A stretch of 64,000 nt of DNA from JALHNI01 sp031367405 (GTDB lineage Bacteria; Acidobacteriota; Terriglobia; Bryobacterales; Bryobacteraceae). The stretch spans positions 1 through 64,000 of the forward strand of contig JANLPT010000164.1 of assembly GCA_031367405.1 (NCBI GenBank), read 5' to 3'. Within the stretch, counting starts at the first letter, position 1, and every line of letters starts with the position of its first letter. Positions 8,539-16,681 of the stretch are shown here, piece by piece. A program made the translations under genes and the position numbers. A model generated the notes under the pieces. That model saw nothing but the letters and a program-made list of their open reading frames with translations. It did not search any database and was not told the origin of the DNA.

Positions 8539-9033
8539 CTACTCCTCCGTCTTAATCATCCCCACAGAGCGGCTAATCAACCCGCCAATCGCCCCGAAGC
8601 CCGCCCCCAAAGGCACCCGCAGCAGGCCGGCCACAATCATGTTCCACAGATCCCGCGCCCCCTGCGTCGACCGGACATATTCCGCAGCTGACTGGCCGCT
8701 CTTCGAAAAGTCGACGCTGGCGAAGGGGAATTGCCGCAGACGATCGGTGAGGCCGTAGGAAACGGTGAACAGCGTGAACGTAAACAGCATGGTGCCAATG
8801 AGGCCGGCCATGCCTCCCGCGAACGCCGAAAGCCATAGACGCTCACCGGCGGGCTGGAACGCTTTCAGGCCGGTCCAGCCGCAGATGTACATCGTCACCA
8901 GCCCCAGGACGGTTTGCGCGAACATCCAGGTCGTCTTCGAAAGCGCCGTCATGGTGCCCGCGTAGATGTCCACCATGGTCATGATGCCGATGATGAGGCC
9001 GTAGCGCAAACCCAATTGGAACGCGGGCCGCAC
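8539..9033 (-). CDS. Four-TM membrane protein of unknown function
   Basis: 164 residues with about four hydrophobic stretches: YGLIIGIMTMVDIYAG, TVLGLVTMYICGW, AFAGGMAGLIGTMLFTFTLF and IVAGLLRVPLGAGFGAIGGLI. It looks like a small inner-membrane protein; I do not assign a family. The GTG start comes two bases after the stop of the upstream S46 peptidase gene, so it is very likely translated from the same message by coupling. A functional link to the peptidase is only suggested by this arrangement. Confidence 0.75.
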   Translation of the reverse strand: MRPAFQLGLRYGLIIGIMTMVDIYAGTMTALSKTTWMFAQTVLGLVTMYICGWTGLKAFQPAGERLWLSAFAGGMAGLIGTMLFTFTLFTVSYGLTDRLRQFPFASVDFSKSGQSAAEYVRSTQGARDLWNMIVAGLLRVPLGAGFGAIGGLISRSVGMIKTEE

Positions 9034-9035
9034 GC

Positions 9036-11099
9036 TTAGCGCACCAGTTCCTTCACCAATGCGCTGGCCCGGTAAACGCTCCGCAGACTCTCCAAAATGC
9101 CCTGGCTCGCCACATGGACGCTGCGCGCCATCGTATCGGTAAACACGAAGCGATTCGGCAGGCCTTCGATATTGCCGTCGAACAAAATGCCCACGATTTC
9201 GCCGCGCGTATTCAAGGTCGGGCTCCCGGAGTTGCCCCCGTGGGTGTCATGCGTGGTGACGAAGTTGAAAGGCGTCCGCAAATTGAGACGCGGCTTAGCG
9301 GCCAGCCACGCGGGCGGCAGCGCGAAAGGATCTTGGCCGGTCACCTTCGGATAGATGCCGCCTATCCGGGTCGACCACGGCACCGCCACGCCTTGGGCGT
9401 TTTGATAACCCAACGTTTGCCCGTAGGAGAGGCGCAACGTGAAGGTGGCATCCGGATACTCGCGGTCTCCGTACAGGGCGAAACGAATCTGCGCAATGCG
9501 GGTGGCCGCGCCGCGCAACGCGGCTTCCACTTGGTCTTCGTAGCGTTTCCGCACTTCCCGCGCCGGGCCATCCACCGTCAGCAACAGCCGGATCAGCGGA
9601 TCGTCCGAAGCCTTCACCGCTTCCCAACTCGACGCCAGCCGTTTGCGTTCGGCGATGTCCCCCAGCTTGGTCCCGTTCATGATCGCTTCGGCAGCGGCCC
9701 GGGCGCTGCGCCCGGCGAGCGCTTGCCGCAGCGCCGGATGCTCACTGCCCAGCGTCTTGGTGGCCCAGACAAAGTAGTTCTCCAGCATCGCGATCTCCAG
9801 GCCGGTGCTGAGCGGGGCGTCCGAGTACATGCGCTGCTCCACCTCGGGCAGCGCGGTTTCGGAATATTCGCGCAGCCGCTGTTCATTGGGCTTGGTCTTT
9901 TCGGCGGCGTAGCGGACGATGTCGCGGGCGATGGCCATCAAGTCGCCGCCGCTCAGCGAACGCTCCAGCACCACGTAGGGCCCCATCAAGGCGCGGTAGC
10001 GCTCATAGGCGGCAGCGATGTCGTCCCAGGTGCTGCCATAGCGTTTGGACTTGGCCGGATCGTCGGCCACCGCCCGGCGCAGTTTCTGCTCGTCCTCACG
10101 TTTGCGCGCCATCAGCGCCGCATCATGCAAGCCGCCGTCGAAGCCCTGATAGGCCTTCAGACTATTCAAAACGCTGTTTAACAATTCCGTGCCGGCCCGC
10201 TTGTTCTCCGCTGACAAGGCCATAAACGCGTCAATCGCCTGGCGCATGCCGCGCAAGCGATCCAGGGTAATGGGGAAGCTGACATCGCGCTGGAACTCGA
10301 GCTCGGTCATGGTCGCCAAACGTCCGGTGGTGCCGGGATGGCCCGGCACGAAGGTGAGTTCCTTATCCTTGGCACCCGTCTTCGACCACGGGAAAAAATG
10401 TTGCGGTTTTACGGGAACGTCATGGTCGTAGGCGCGGAAGAACGCCACGTCCAGGCAGTAACGCGGGAACGTGAAATTGTCCGGATCGCCGCCAAAGGCC
10501 GCAATAGCGGCTTCCGGCGCGAACACCAGTCGAATGTCCGTGTATTTTTTATAGCGGTAGAGATGGTATTGGCCACCGGCGTAGAGTGTGACGACGTCGC
10601 AGCGTTCGCCGCCCGCCGCGACGCATTCCTTCTCAATTCGCGATTGGGCTTCTTTGCGCAATTGATTCGCCTCGCTCGCCGGTGTAGAGTCAGTTAGCCC
10701 GCTATTCACCTTGGCGGTGACGTCTTCTATCGACTGCAGGATGTTCACCTCCAGATCCGGGCAACGTTTCTCCTCCGCCCGGGTGTGAGCCTGGAAACCG
10801 TTCTTCACATAGTCATTGGTGGCCGACGAGACCTTTTGAATGCAATCCATACCCACGTGGTGATTGGTGAACAGCAGCCCCTCGCCGGAAACGAAGGAGC
10901 CCGATCCGCCGTTATTGAAGCGCACCGAGCCCAATTGCAGCTGCCGTGCAAACTGATCGGTGACGGTAAACCCGTATTTCTTGGCGATGGCCGCCTTGGG
11001 CAGCTGATTGAAGAGCCACATGCCCTCATCGCCCCAAACGAGGGGCGAAGAAACGGTGAAAAGAAGGCCGAGACGGATAACTGAGGCAAATTTGTTCAT
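9036..11099 (-). CDS. S46 family dipeptidyl-peptidase, DPP7-like
   Basis: S46 enzymes are chymotrypsin-fold serine exopeptidases that remove dipeptides in the periplasm. About 687 residues with a signal peptide (to about VWG, residue 23), the catalytic His in TNHHVG at about 79-84, and the nucleophile in GGNSGSP near residue 626. Eighteen residues after the catalytic Ser is Gly (in FDGNIEG), the position that is Gly in DPP7 and Arg in DPP11, which suggests preference for hydrophobic rather than acidic P1 residues. I chose the ATG at 11099, which has AGGGA at good spacing, over an upstream in-frame start that would add ten residues before the signal peptide. The next membrane gene is coupled to it. 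Confidence 0.92.
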   Translation of the reverse strand: MNKFASVIRLGLLFTVSSPLVWGDEGMWLFNQLPKAAIAKKYGFTVTDQFARQLQLGSVRFNNGGSGSFVSGEGLLFTNHHVGMDCIQKVSSATNDYVKNGFQAHTRAEEKRCPDLEVNILQSIEDVTAKVNSGLTDSTPASEANQLRKEAQSRIEKECVAAGGERCDVVTLYAGGQYHLYRYKKYTDIRLVFAPEAAIAAFGGDPDNFTFPRYCLDVAFFRAYDHDVPVKPQHFFPWSKTGAKDKELTFVPGHPGTTGRLATMTELEFQRDVSFPITLDRLRGMRQAIDAFMALSAENKRAGTELLNSVLNSLKAYQGFDGGLHDAALMARKREDEQKLRRAVADDPAKSKRYGSTWDDIAAAYERYRALMGPYVVLERSLSGGDLMAIARDIVRYAAEKTKPNEQRLREYSETALPEVEQRMYSDAPLSTGLEIAMLENYFVWATKTLGSEHPALRQALAGRSARAAAEAIMNGTKLGDIAERKRLASSWEAVKASDDPLIRLLLTVDGPAREVRKRYEDQVEAALRGAATRIAQIRFALYGDREYPDATFTLRLSYGQTLGYQNAQGVAVPWSTRIGGIYPKVTGQDPFALPPAWLAAKPRLNLRTPFNFVTTHDTHGGNSGSPTLNTRGEIVGILFDGNIEGLPNRFVFTDTMARSVHVASQGILESLRSVYRASALVKELVR

Positions 11100-11150
11100 T
11101 TTATTCCCTGATGTCAAATGCGCTAGCATTCTTATTGCCGATGTATAACT

Positions 11151-11178
11151 ATATTACCATCTATAGCTTACGGGACAA
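11151..11178 (-). promoter_or_regulatory. Candidate promoter for the S46 peptidase
   Basis: On the minus strand TTGTCC (plus positions 11173-11178) and TAATAT (11151-11156) are 16 bases apart, a plausible sigma-70 pair about 50 bases upstream of the S46 ATG. The -35 falls inside an inverted repeat, CGGGAC at 11171-11176 and GTCCCG at 11182-11187, which might be an operator. Confidence 0.4.
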
Positions 11179-11227
11179 TTCGTCCCGGGGTCTGTTTTGA
11201 TTATCGCATTGGCTGTGCAATACTGAG

Positions 11228-12607
11228 ATGAAAGTCCGGCGCAAAATGAGCGTGAAAATCCTGGGTGACGCAGTCACCCGCTACCAAAAAATTCTGGAGA
11301 CTGAATCTTTCCGAGATTTGGCGTGGGCCGATGAGCTCGCCAAAAAGATGGAAGACAGTCGTCTCGTGATTGCTGGACGGCCCGTTTCGCCGTTCTTGCG
11401 CCCCCATCTGATCACTCGCAAACAGTACGATCACATGGTGAAGGCGTCCGAGTCGCTTACTTCGGCCATTGATCGCATGAAGCGCTTAGCCTTGGCGACG
11501 CCGCACCTGCTTTCCCGCATGTCGCTGTTACCGGCTGAAAAAATGCTGGCGCAGATTGACCCGGGCTATTCCTACTTAGCCGTCACCTCGTTGCTCGATA
11601 CCCACATTCAGAACGGGCACCTCCACTGCAATCAGTATTCGGCGGAGACTCCCTCGGGCGTGGCGTACGGCGAGTTATTGGGTGACCTGTTCTATGAGAC
11701 GGCCCCCGTAAAAGAGTTCCGCAAGAAGCACAAGCTCAGCAAAGTGGGCGGCACCAAATTCCTGCTCCAGGCTATTTTGCGGGCGTACAAAGAGTACGGC
11801 GGAAAAAAGAAACCCAATATCGCGATTCTCGAATTCCGGCAGCCTTTTGCCAATTTCGAGAGTAGCGAGTATCAATTACTCGCCGAGATGTTCCGCAAGC
11901 AAGGTTATGCAGCCGAAGTGATTTCGCTCGAGCAGTTGGAGTATAAGAACGGCATCTTACGGCGCGGAGACTTTGAGATCGATCTCGTCTACCGGCGCGT
12001 GCGCATTGCGGAGTTTCTGGTCCGCTTCGACCTCAACCATGCGCTGCTGCGGGCTTATCGCGAGCGGAATGTCTGCCTGGTGAATAACTTCCGCGGCGAA
12101 GTGGCTCAGAAGAAGGCCATTTTCGATCTGCTGACCGATGAGTCGGTCACGGCTCATTTCCCGGTAATCGAACGGAAAGCCATTCGCGAATACGTCCCGT
12201 GGACCCGTGTGGTGGCGAACGCCAAGACCACTTATCAGGGCAAGGTCGTCAACCTGCCCGAGTTTGTCGGCGTCAACCGGGAGCGGCTGGTTCTGCGGCC
12301 CAACGATCAGGCGAGCGACCTGCCCGAGGTGCGCGGCTGGGAAGTGGATGACACTCAATGGGAACGTTCGGTGCGCCGCGCCACGGCCAATTCTTACGTC
12401 GTGCAAGAGCGCATTCAGACAGTTCACGCGCCATTTCCGGTCCGGACCGAAGCCGGCCTCGACTATCGCGAGATGAACATCGAAGTGCACCCGCATAGCT
12501 TTTTGGGCAAGGTGCATGGTTGCACAACCTGGCTTTCGACGCCCACCGCCAGCGGCTTCTCCACCGCGTCCGGCTTAGCCCCCACTTTCGTCCTCGAAGG
12601 CAAATAA
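11228..12607 (+). CDS. Circularly permuted ATP-grasp-like protein
   Basis: 459 residues, no signal peptide. The middle and C-terminal parts resemble type 2 circularly permuted ATP-grasp proteins: IDLVYRRVRIAEFLVRFDL, then CLVNNFRGEVAQKKAIFDLL, then a basic nucleotide-binding-like stretch (RLVLRPNDQ) and VVQERI, and a late acidic/Asn motif (DYREMNIEVHPH) like the metal-binding end of such folds. Members of this superfamily join acids to amines using ATP; the substrate here is unknown. It stands alone, divergent from the S46 gene. The start is uncertain: the ATG at 11228 has no good ribosome-binding site and a second ATG lies at 11246. Confidence 0.65.
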   Translation: MKVRRKMSVKILGDAVTRYQKILETESFRDLAWADELAKKMEDSRLVIAGRPVSPFLRPHLITRKQYDHMVKASESLTSAIDRMKRLALATPHLLSRMSLLPAEKMLAQIDPGYSYLAVTSLLDTHIQNGHLHCNQYSAETPSGVAYGELLGDLFYETAPVKEFRKKHKLSKVGGTKFLLQAILRAYKEYGGKKKPNIAILEFRQPFANFESSEYQLLAEMFRKQGYAAEVISLEQLEYKNGILRRGDFEIDLVYRRVRIAEFLVRFDLNHALLRAYRERNVCLVNNFRGEVAQKKAIFDLLTDESVTAHFPVIERKAIREYVPWTRVVANAKTTYQGKVVNLPEFVGVNRERLVLRPNDQASDLPEVRGWEVDDTQWERSVRRATANSYVVQERIQTVHAPFPVRTEAGLDYREMNIEVHPHSFLGKVHGCTTWLSTPTASGFSTASGLAPTFVLEGK

Positions 12608-12700
12608 CAGCGCTCGCTGGCCCACTATCGGGTCGCGGTTAGGCCCTTGCCTTTCTACGCAAACCGGTACATCATTTAGCTAGACTGGGAAATACATTCG

Positions 12701-13174
12701 ATGTTGAACGAAGAACAGATTCACGCCCTGTTGGAAGAGACGGTTTGTGCTGAAACCAGGGCCTACTATTTCGCCGAGCAATGCAATCGGCTCCAGCAGA
12801 TACAGCGCTGGGTTACTTTTGGTAGCCTGCTTCTAGCCTCGGCCGCAGCCGCCGCTTTCGCCAGCAAGATCGATCCGGCCCTTGCATCGGCGTTAGCCCT
12901 GCTTTCCGCAGCGGCCAGCGCATATACCCTCTCTTTTCAAAACCAGAAGCGAGCCATTGATGCTGCTGATTTGCATTCACGGTGGAATCAGTTGTCCATT
13001 GAATACACGCTGTTGTATGCGGACCCGAGTTCGGAAGACGCCGAGGCCAGACTCAAAGTGCTGATGGCCCGTGCGGCTGAAGCTTCAAAGGCCGGTTCTG
13101 TATTCCCAGAGGACAAGAAATCTATGATGAAATGGCAGAGGCTTGTACACTCACATCATGGCCTTCCTGCCTGA
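12701..13174 (+). CDS. SLATT-like two-TM protein
   Basis: 157 residues: a charged N-terminal helix (ETRAYYFAEQCNRLQQIQRW), two closely spaced hydrophobic helices at about 40-57 and 60-80 with a very short turn, and a long cytoplasmic helical tail containing HSRWNQLSIEYTLLY. This layout matches SLATT proteins, described by Burroughs, Aravind and colleagues as pore-forming effector modules in nucleotide-signalling conflict systems. No SMODS or SLOG sensor gene is adjacent, so the assignment is structural and its role in immunity is inference. GGGAA precedes the ATG by ten bases. A proline-rich micro-ORF begins inside its 3' end. Confidence 0.65.
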   Translation: MLNEEQIHALLEETVCAETRAYYFAEQCNRLQQIQRWVTFGSLLLASAAAAAFASKIDPALASALALLSAAASAYTLSFQNQKRAIDAADLHSRWNQLSIEYTLLYADPSSEDAEARLKVLMARAAEASKAGSVFPEDKKSMMKWQRLVHSHHGLPA

Positions 13175-13262
13175 AAGTGAAAGCGAAACGCGCGCCAAGC
13201 ACTGGCCTCCGCTTCAGTTGCCAGTGCCCCCAAAGCCTTCGCCCCCGCCGCCTAAAAAATAA
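13158..13262 (+). CDS. 34-residue proline-rich micro-ORF overlapping the SLATT-like gene
   Basis: An ATG at 13158 opens a 34-codon frame that overlaps the last 17 bases of the SLATT-like gene in another frame and ends with TAA at 13260-13262. The peptide has an acidic start (MAFLPESESETRAK) and a proline-rich basic end (LPVPPKPSPPPPKK), which resembles an SH3-type ligand rather than random translation. The 4-bp-class overlap style is common in this window. A partner or leader role is inference; expression is unproven. Confidence 0.45.
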   Translation: MAFLPESESETRAKHWPPLQLPVPPKPSPPPPKK

Positions 13263-13276
13263 ACCGGGCTAACCCT

Positions 13277-13317
13277 GGGAGAACGGGGCATCGCGGGGAG
13301 AACGGGGAGAACGGGGG
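13277..13317. repeat. Three copies of a 12-base G-rich repeat
   Basis: GGGAGAACGGGG occurs at 13277-13288, 13296-13307 and 13305-13316, the last two overlapping. The gap from 13263 to 13587 otherwise holds only C/A-rich sequence with no convincing gene; a spurious frame opens from 13419. The G-runs could form a quadruplex. Confidence 0.55.
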
Positions 13318-13587
13318 CATCGCCGCGTATCCCCCGACCTCCCCCTAACTCGCAGTAAGTAAATACAGTTAACCCATCCCCGATCTTCGGAACTCCCCTT
13401 CGCCCGAAGATTCCATCCATGCCAAACAAGCCGCGCCACCCAATTCAAACGCGATCTGCGTCCTTACCCAGTCACAGCAAACCAAAAAATCCTCAACCCA
13501 CTACAAACAAACCACTTCCCGCCGAATCCACCCTCAATCCAACCGAATTATTTGCCCCCGCCTGTCATCCTAATCATGGAGGAACAA

Positions 13588-14283
13588 ATGTCCACACCGA
13601 AACAAACCGCAGCCAACCGCCGCAACGCCGAAAAGTCCACCGGACCCCGCACCGCCGAAGGCAAAACCAAAACCCGCCTCAACCCCCTCAAACACGGCCT
13701 CACCGCCGAAACCATCGTCCTGCCCTTCGAAAGCCAGGCCGACTACAACGAGCTCCAGCAGTCCGTCTTAGATGACCTCCAGCCCAAAGGCGTCACCCAA
13801 CAAATTCTCGTTGAGCGCTTCGTCCAGCGCCACTGGATCTCGCAGCGACTCGCCCGCACCGAACGCGCCTGGCTGCAAGCCCTCTACCAAGCCCAACTGA
13901 CCGAAGGCATCAAAGATGCCAAAAATCCCAAACCCGACCCCGAACCTTACGAAGGCCTAGCGATCAGCCTCCTCCAAGCGCCCGGCGACCCCCACGACCT
14001 CATCCACAAAAACTTCTTCCGCTACCGCGCCCAAATCGAGCAGGACTTCCAACGCGCCCTACGCGCCCTCGAGCGCAATCACCTCCTCGTAACCCCCTCA
14101 GAAGAGAGCGATAACCCCGAATTTGGCTCTGTTTCGCAAAACAGCCCTTCCGAACCCGCACCCATCACCCTCGACACTCAGCCAACCCCAGAATGTCAAA
14201 CCAACATCGATTCGAGCCCCGAGCCAATTCGGCCACCCACCGCAGCCGATCCTACTGAATTTCGACCGTCCGGCTTCTCATGA
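13588..14283 (+). CDS. NRRNAxxSTGP...NxLKHGL motif protein of unknown function
   Basis: About 231 residues. The N-terminus carries a motif I know from many soil bacteria and planctomycetes: AANRRNAEKSTGPRTAEG followed by KTKTRLNPLKHGL. The middle is helical and charged (ILVERFVQRHWISQRLARTE), and the C-terminal third is Pro/Ser/Thr-rich and probably disordered. The conserved head is rich in Arg/Lys/Asn and may bind nucleic acid, but no function is established to my knowledge. I set the start at 13588 because GGAGGA lies five bases upstream; an in-frame ATG at 13552 has none. This family is often multicopy and near mobile or accessory regions. Confidence 0.7.
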   Translation: MSTPKQTAANRRNAEKSTGPRTAEGKTKTRLNPLKHGLTAETIVLPFESQADYNELQQSVLDDLQPKGVTQQILVERFVQRHWISQRLARTERAWLQALYQAQLTEGIKDAKNPKPDPEPYEGLAISLLQAPGDPHDLIHKNFFRYRAQIEQDFQRALRALERNHLLVTPSEESDNPEFGSVSQNSPSEPAPITLDTQPTPECQTNIDSSPEPIRPPTAADPTEFRPSGFS

Positions 14284-14367
14284 CGAACTTAAATACCATG
14301 CGCCCGCCCGTTGAGGAGACCCCGTTCTTAGGAGAGAGTGAGACCATCGGACCTGGGAAAATTAATT

Positions 14368-14514
14368 ATCCGTGAAGAACTTAGCTCGGGCCACGGCGTT
14401 GCTGGTTGGCATCCCGGCGATGTGGGGACGGTTTCGGCGAGCGGGGAAAATATGTGGGCTACTGCGGATGCGTTCCGCTTCGTCTGGAAAAAGATGACGG
14501 GCGATGTGACGTAA
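14368..14514 (+). pseudogene. Relic of a secreted concanavalin/DUF1349-like domain
   Basis: In one frame an open stretch reads HPGDVGTVSASGENMW then ATADAFRFVWKKMTGDVT before TAA at 14512. This resembles the DVG...G-x-NMW...DAFxFVWKKM-x-GD core of domains attached to acidobacterial PD40 proteins, with the segment normally between DVG and NMW missing. There is no proper start and the remainder of the domain is absent. The rest of the gap from 14284 to 14742 shows nothing I can assign; a 99-codon frame there has no family resemblance. Confidence 0.45.
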
Positions 14515-14742
14515 AACGAAACGCGCCACCCAATTTCTCAAAAAAGGGCATGGGCCAAAAGGCCGTTCACAACGAATTTAGACCTGCTTTTCTGGGCGAT
14601 AAGTCATTCACAATCAATGATTTAAGCTGTCTTGACGTCATCGCCTGCATACGAGAAATAACTAGGTCACCCGCTAAACTCCGGTCAGCTAGGTCGTGCG
14701 CGTAAGCGGCGCGTCCTCACTCGAACTTAGGAGTCTTTCGTC

Positions 14743-16494
14743 ATGAGCACGTTGATCCGCGGCTTGGGCCGCTTATTTCTGTTTCTTGCCCTAGGGGCAA
14801 CGGACGCCCGCTTGTGGGCCCAACCGCCTCTCACTACGATTCGCGATACGGTCTACCGCGCTGACGGCCGGCCGTTCAATGGACTGGTTCTGATCGAATG
14901 GAAAACCTTCCAAGCGTCAAACAACGCCAATATCGGCAGCCAGGGCACGACGGTAAGTGTGGTGAACGGGAACCTCTACGTTCGCCTGACGCCCACCACC
15001 GCGGCCACCAACGCCTACTATCTGGTGCGTTATAACTCCAATGGCCAGTTTCAGTTCTCCGAAATCTGGAGCGTTCCCTCCTCCTCTGCCGCGCTCCGTT
15101 TGCGCGATATTCGCGCTACTTTGCTACCCGGCGGCATTCTCACCGGGGGCGGCAATGGAGGCGTGGTTGTCGGCGATACCGGCGGGGGCGTCCCGGGGTT
15201 CGGTGACTCCGAGACTCCGATAGGGGCGATCAACGGGGTCAACGACACTTTTATCCTGACCACCGCACCCTCACCCGCCGCGAGCCTGGTGCTGTTTCGC
15301 AATGGTTTGCTGCAAACTGCGGGCAACGACTATACGCTGAGCGGCACCACCATCACGTTTAACCCCTGGGCCGTCCCGCAGTTCGATGACACGCTGAACG
15401 CGTACTATCGCACTCCGGCCAGCTCCGGCACCGGCAGCACGCATTCCTTGCTCAGCACCACGCACCTCGACACCACACCCGCCGCGCCCACCCGCGGGGG
15501 ACTCATCGTGGGCCAAGGCACCAACCCCACTTGGACCCAACTGCCGCTGGGCCAAAACGGACGCTGTCTCACCTCCAATGGTACCGATGCGTCCTGGAAT
15601 GCCTGCCTCTACACCGGCTTCGCGCCGGGGGCGGTTCCGTTTACCGATTCCAACGGCAACCTGTCGCAGAACAGCACCACGCTCGTCTTCAACAGTCTGC
15701 TGCGCAAGTTCTCCATCGGAAACAACACGCCGCGCGCCACACTGAATGTTCACGATGCCACCACCAGCGGCATCACGGAGCTGACGGTAAGAGGCGGCAT
15801 CGGCCAAGGGTCAGTTCCGCTGCAGACCTGGATTTCGAATGCCGGCCAATCTTTGGCGTTCCTCAATGCCGACGGCGGCTTCAACGCCAAGCGGCTGCTG
15901 GCCAATTCCAGCACTACCCGGCCTGGCTACAGCGACGCCGGTACCACGAATGACCCTACGCCGGGCCTCCTCACCGATGGGGACGCTTGGTACAACAGCA
16001 ACACGAAGGCTCGCAAGACCTTCGAGTCGGGGCAAACTCACTCAGTGGAACAGGTGGCCTGTTCCAATACCGGCACCTTAACCAGTAGCACGGCATTTAC
16101 TGAACTGGGTTCCTGCGCGCTGCCCTCGGGCTACCTCTTCGCGGGCGACCGTCTCCAGATCGATGCCACCTTCCTGCACACCGGCGGCCTCAGCGGCGGC
16201 CAGATCGATCTTTTGGCCGGCACGGTGACGTTAGCCGGGCGAGCCTTTCCGGCGGGCGACGATGTCTTCACGCTCAGCCTCAGCTTGGGGCTGGGTCCGG
16301 TTTCGGCCGCTTGGTCGGCGCAATCGGTCGGCGTGGCTTCCGGGAGTAACTATTCGCTCGGACAGACCGCTTTTACTCCGGGCGGGAGCTTTGGTCCTTT
16401 ACAGCTTCGAGCGCGGCAAGTGAGCGCCGGAACTGACTCGATTCGCTTGATCAACTTCACCGTACGGCGTATTCCGCAGCAAGACAATCCTTAA
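14743..16494 (+). CDS. Secreted protein with phage tail-fibre-like domain
   Basis: 583 residues with a signal peptide (cleavage near LWA-Q, about residue 26). The early part is an Ig-like/beta domain (RDTVYRADGRPFNG), then a Gly-rich linker, then a segment typical of phage tail-fibre proteins (INGVNDTFILTTAPSPAA, LVLFRNGLLQ, NDYTLSGTTITF) at about 165-220. The remainder is Thr/Ser/Asn/Gly-rich beta sequence without recognised catalytic motifs. AGGAG precedes the ATG by about eight bases. No phage structural genes are near, so it is probably a surface or appendage protein that reused a fibre module. A strong terminator follows. Confidence 0.75.
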   Translation: MSTLIRGLGRLFLFLALGATDARLWAQPPLTTIRDTVYRADGRPFNGLVLIEWKTFQASNNANIGSQGTTVSVVNGNLYVRLTPTTAATNAYYLVRYNSNGQFQFSEIWSVPSSSAALRLRDIRATLLPGGILTGGGNGGVVVGDTGGGVPGFGDSETPIGAINGVNDTFILTTAPSPAASLVLFRNGLLQTAGNDYTLSGTTITFNPWAVPQFDDTLNAYYRTPASSGTGSTHSLLSTTHLDTTPAAPTRGGLIVGQGTNPTWTQLPLGQNGRCLTSNGTDASWNACLYTGFAPGAVPFTDSNGNLSQNSTTLVFNSLLRKFSIGNNTPRATLNVHDATTSGITELTVRGGIGQGSVPLQTWISNAGQSLAFLNADGGFNAKRLLANSSTTRPGYSDAGTTNDPTPGLLTDGDAWYNSNTKARKTFESGQTHSVEQVACSNTGTLTSSTAFTELGSCALPSGYLFAGDRLQIDATFLHTGGLSGGQIDLLAGTVTLAGRAFPAGDDVFTLSLSLGLGPVSAAWSAQSVGVASGSNYSLGQTAFTPGGSFGPLQLRARQVSAGTDSIRLINFTVRRIPQQDNP

Positions 16495-16529
16495 GCGGCC
16501 CTAAGCGCGGCAGCTTAGCTCGTTCGTAC

Positions 16530-16575
16530 TAGGATCGGAGGACTAGTCCTTTAGGGGTAAAATCCTCCGATCCTA
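16530..16575. terminator. Strong 13-bp bidirectional hairpin terminator
   Basis: TAGGATCGGAGGA at 16530-16542 pairs perfectly with TCCTCCGATCCTA at 16563-16575 around a 20-base loop. It lies 36 bases after the fibre-like gene and 107 before the Flp pilin. Confidence 0.65.
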
Positions 16576-16681
16576 GGGTTTGCCTCCTGTTGCGTTTGTA
16601 ACGGTACCAATGCACTATCTTGGTAGGGGATTGTGAGGGGCTTGTTAAGGGATTTACTGCCGTTTAGACAGAGTGGAGAGC

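Noticed and set aside
9114..10181. 355-codon open frame antisense to the S46 peptidase
   Set aside because: It lies wholly inside a well-supported gene, has no family motifs and shows the Arg/Gly/His-rich make-up of a GC-rich shadow frame.
14406..14705. 99-codon plus-strand frame in the 14.3-14.7 kb gap
   Set aside because: Composition is random-looking, and a different frame over its first part carries the recognisable domain relic.
14743..16494. Prophage or tailocin region
   Set aside because: Only one fibre-like domain is seen; there is no integrase, portal, capsid, sheath or lysis gene nearby.
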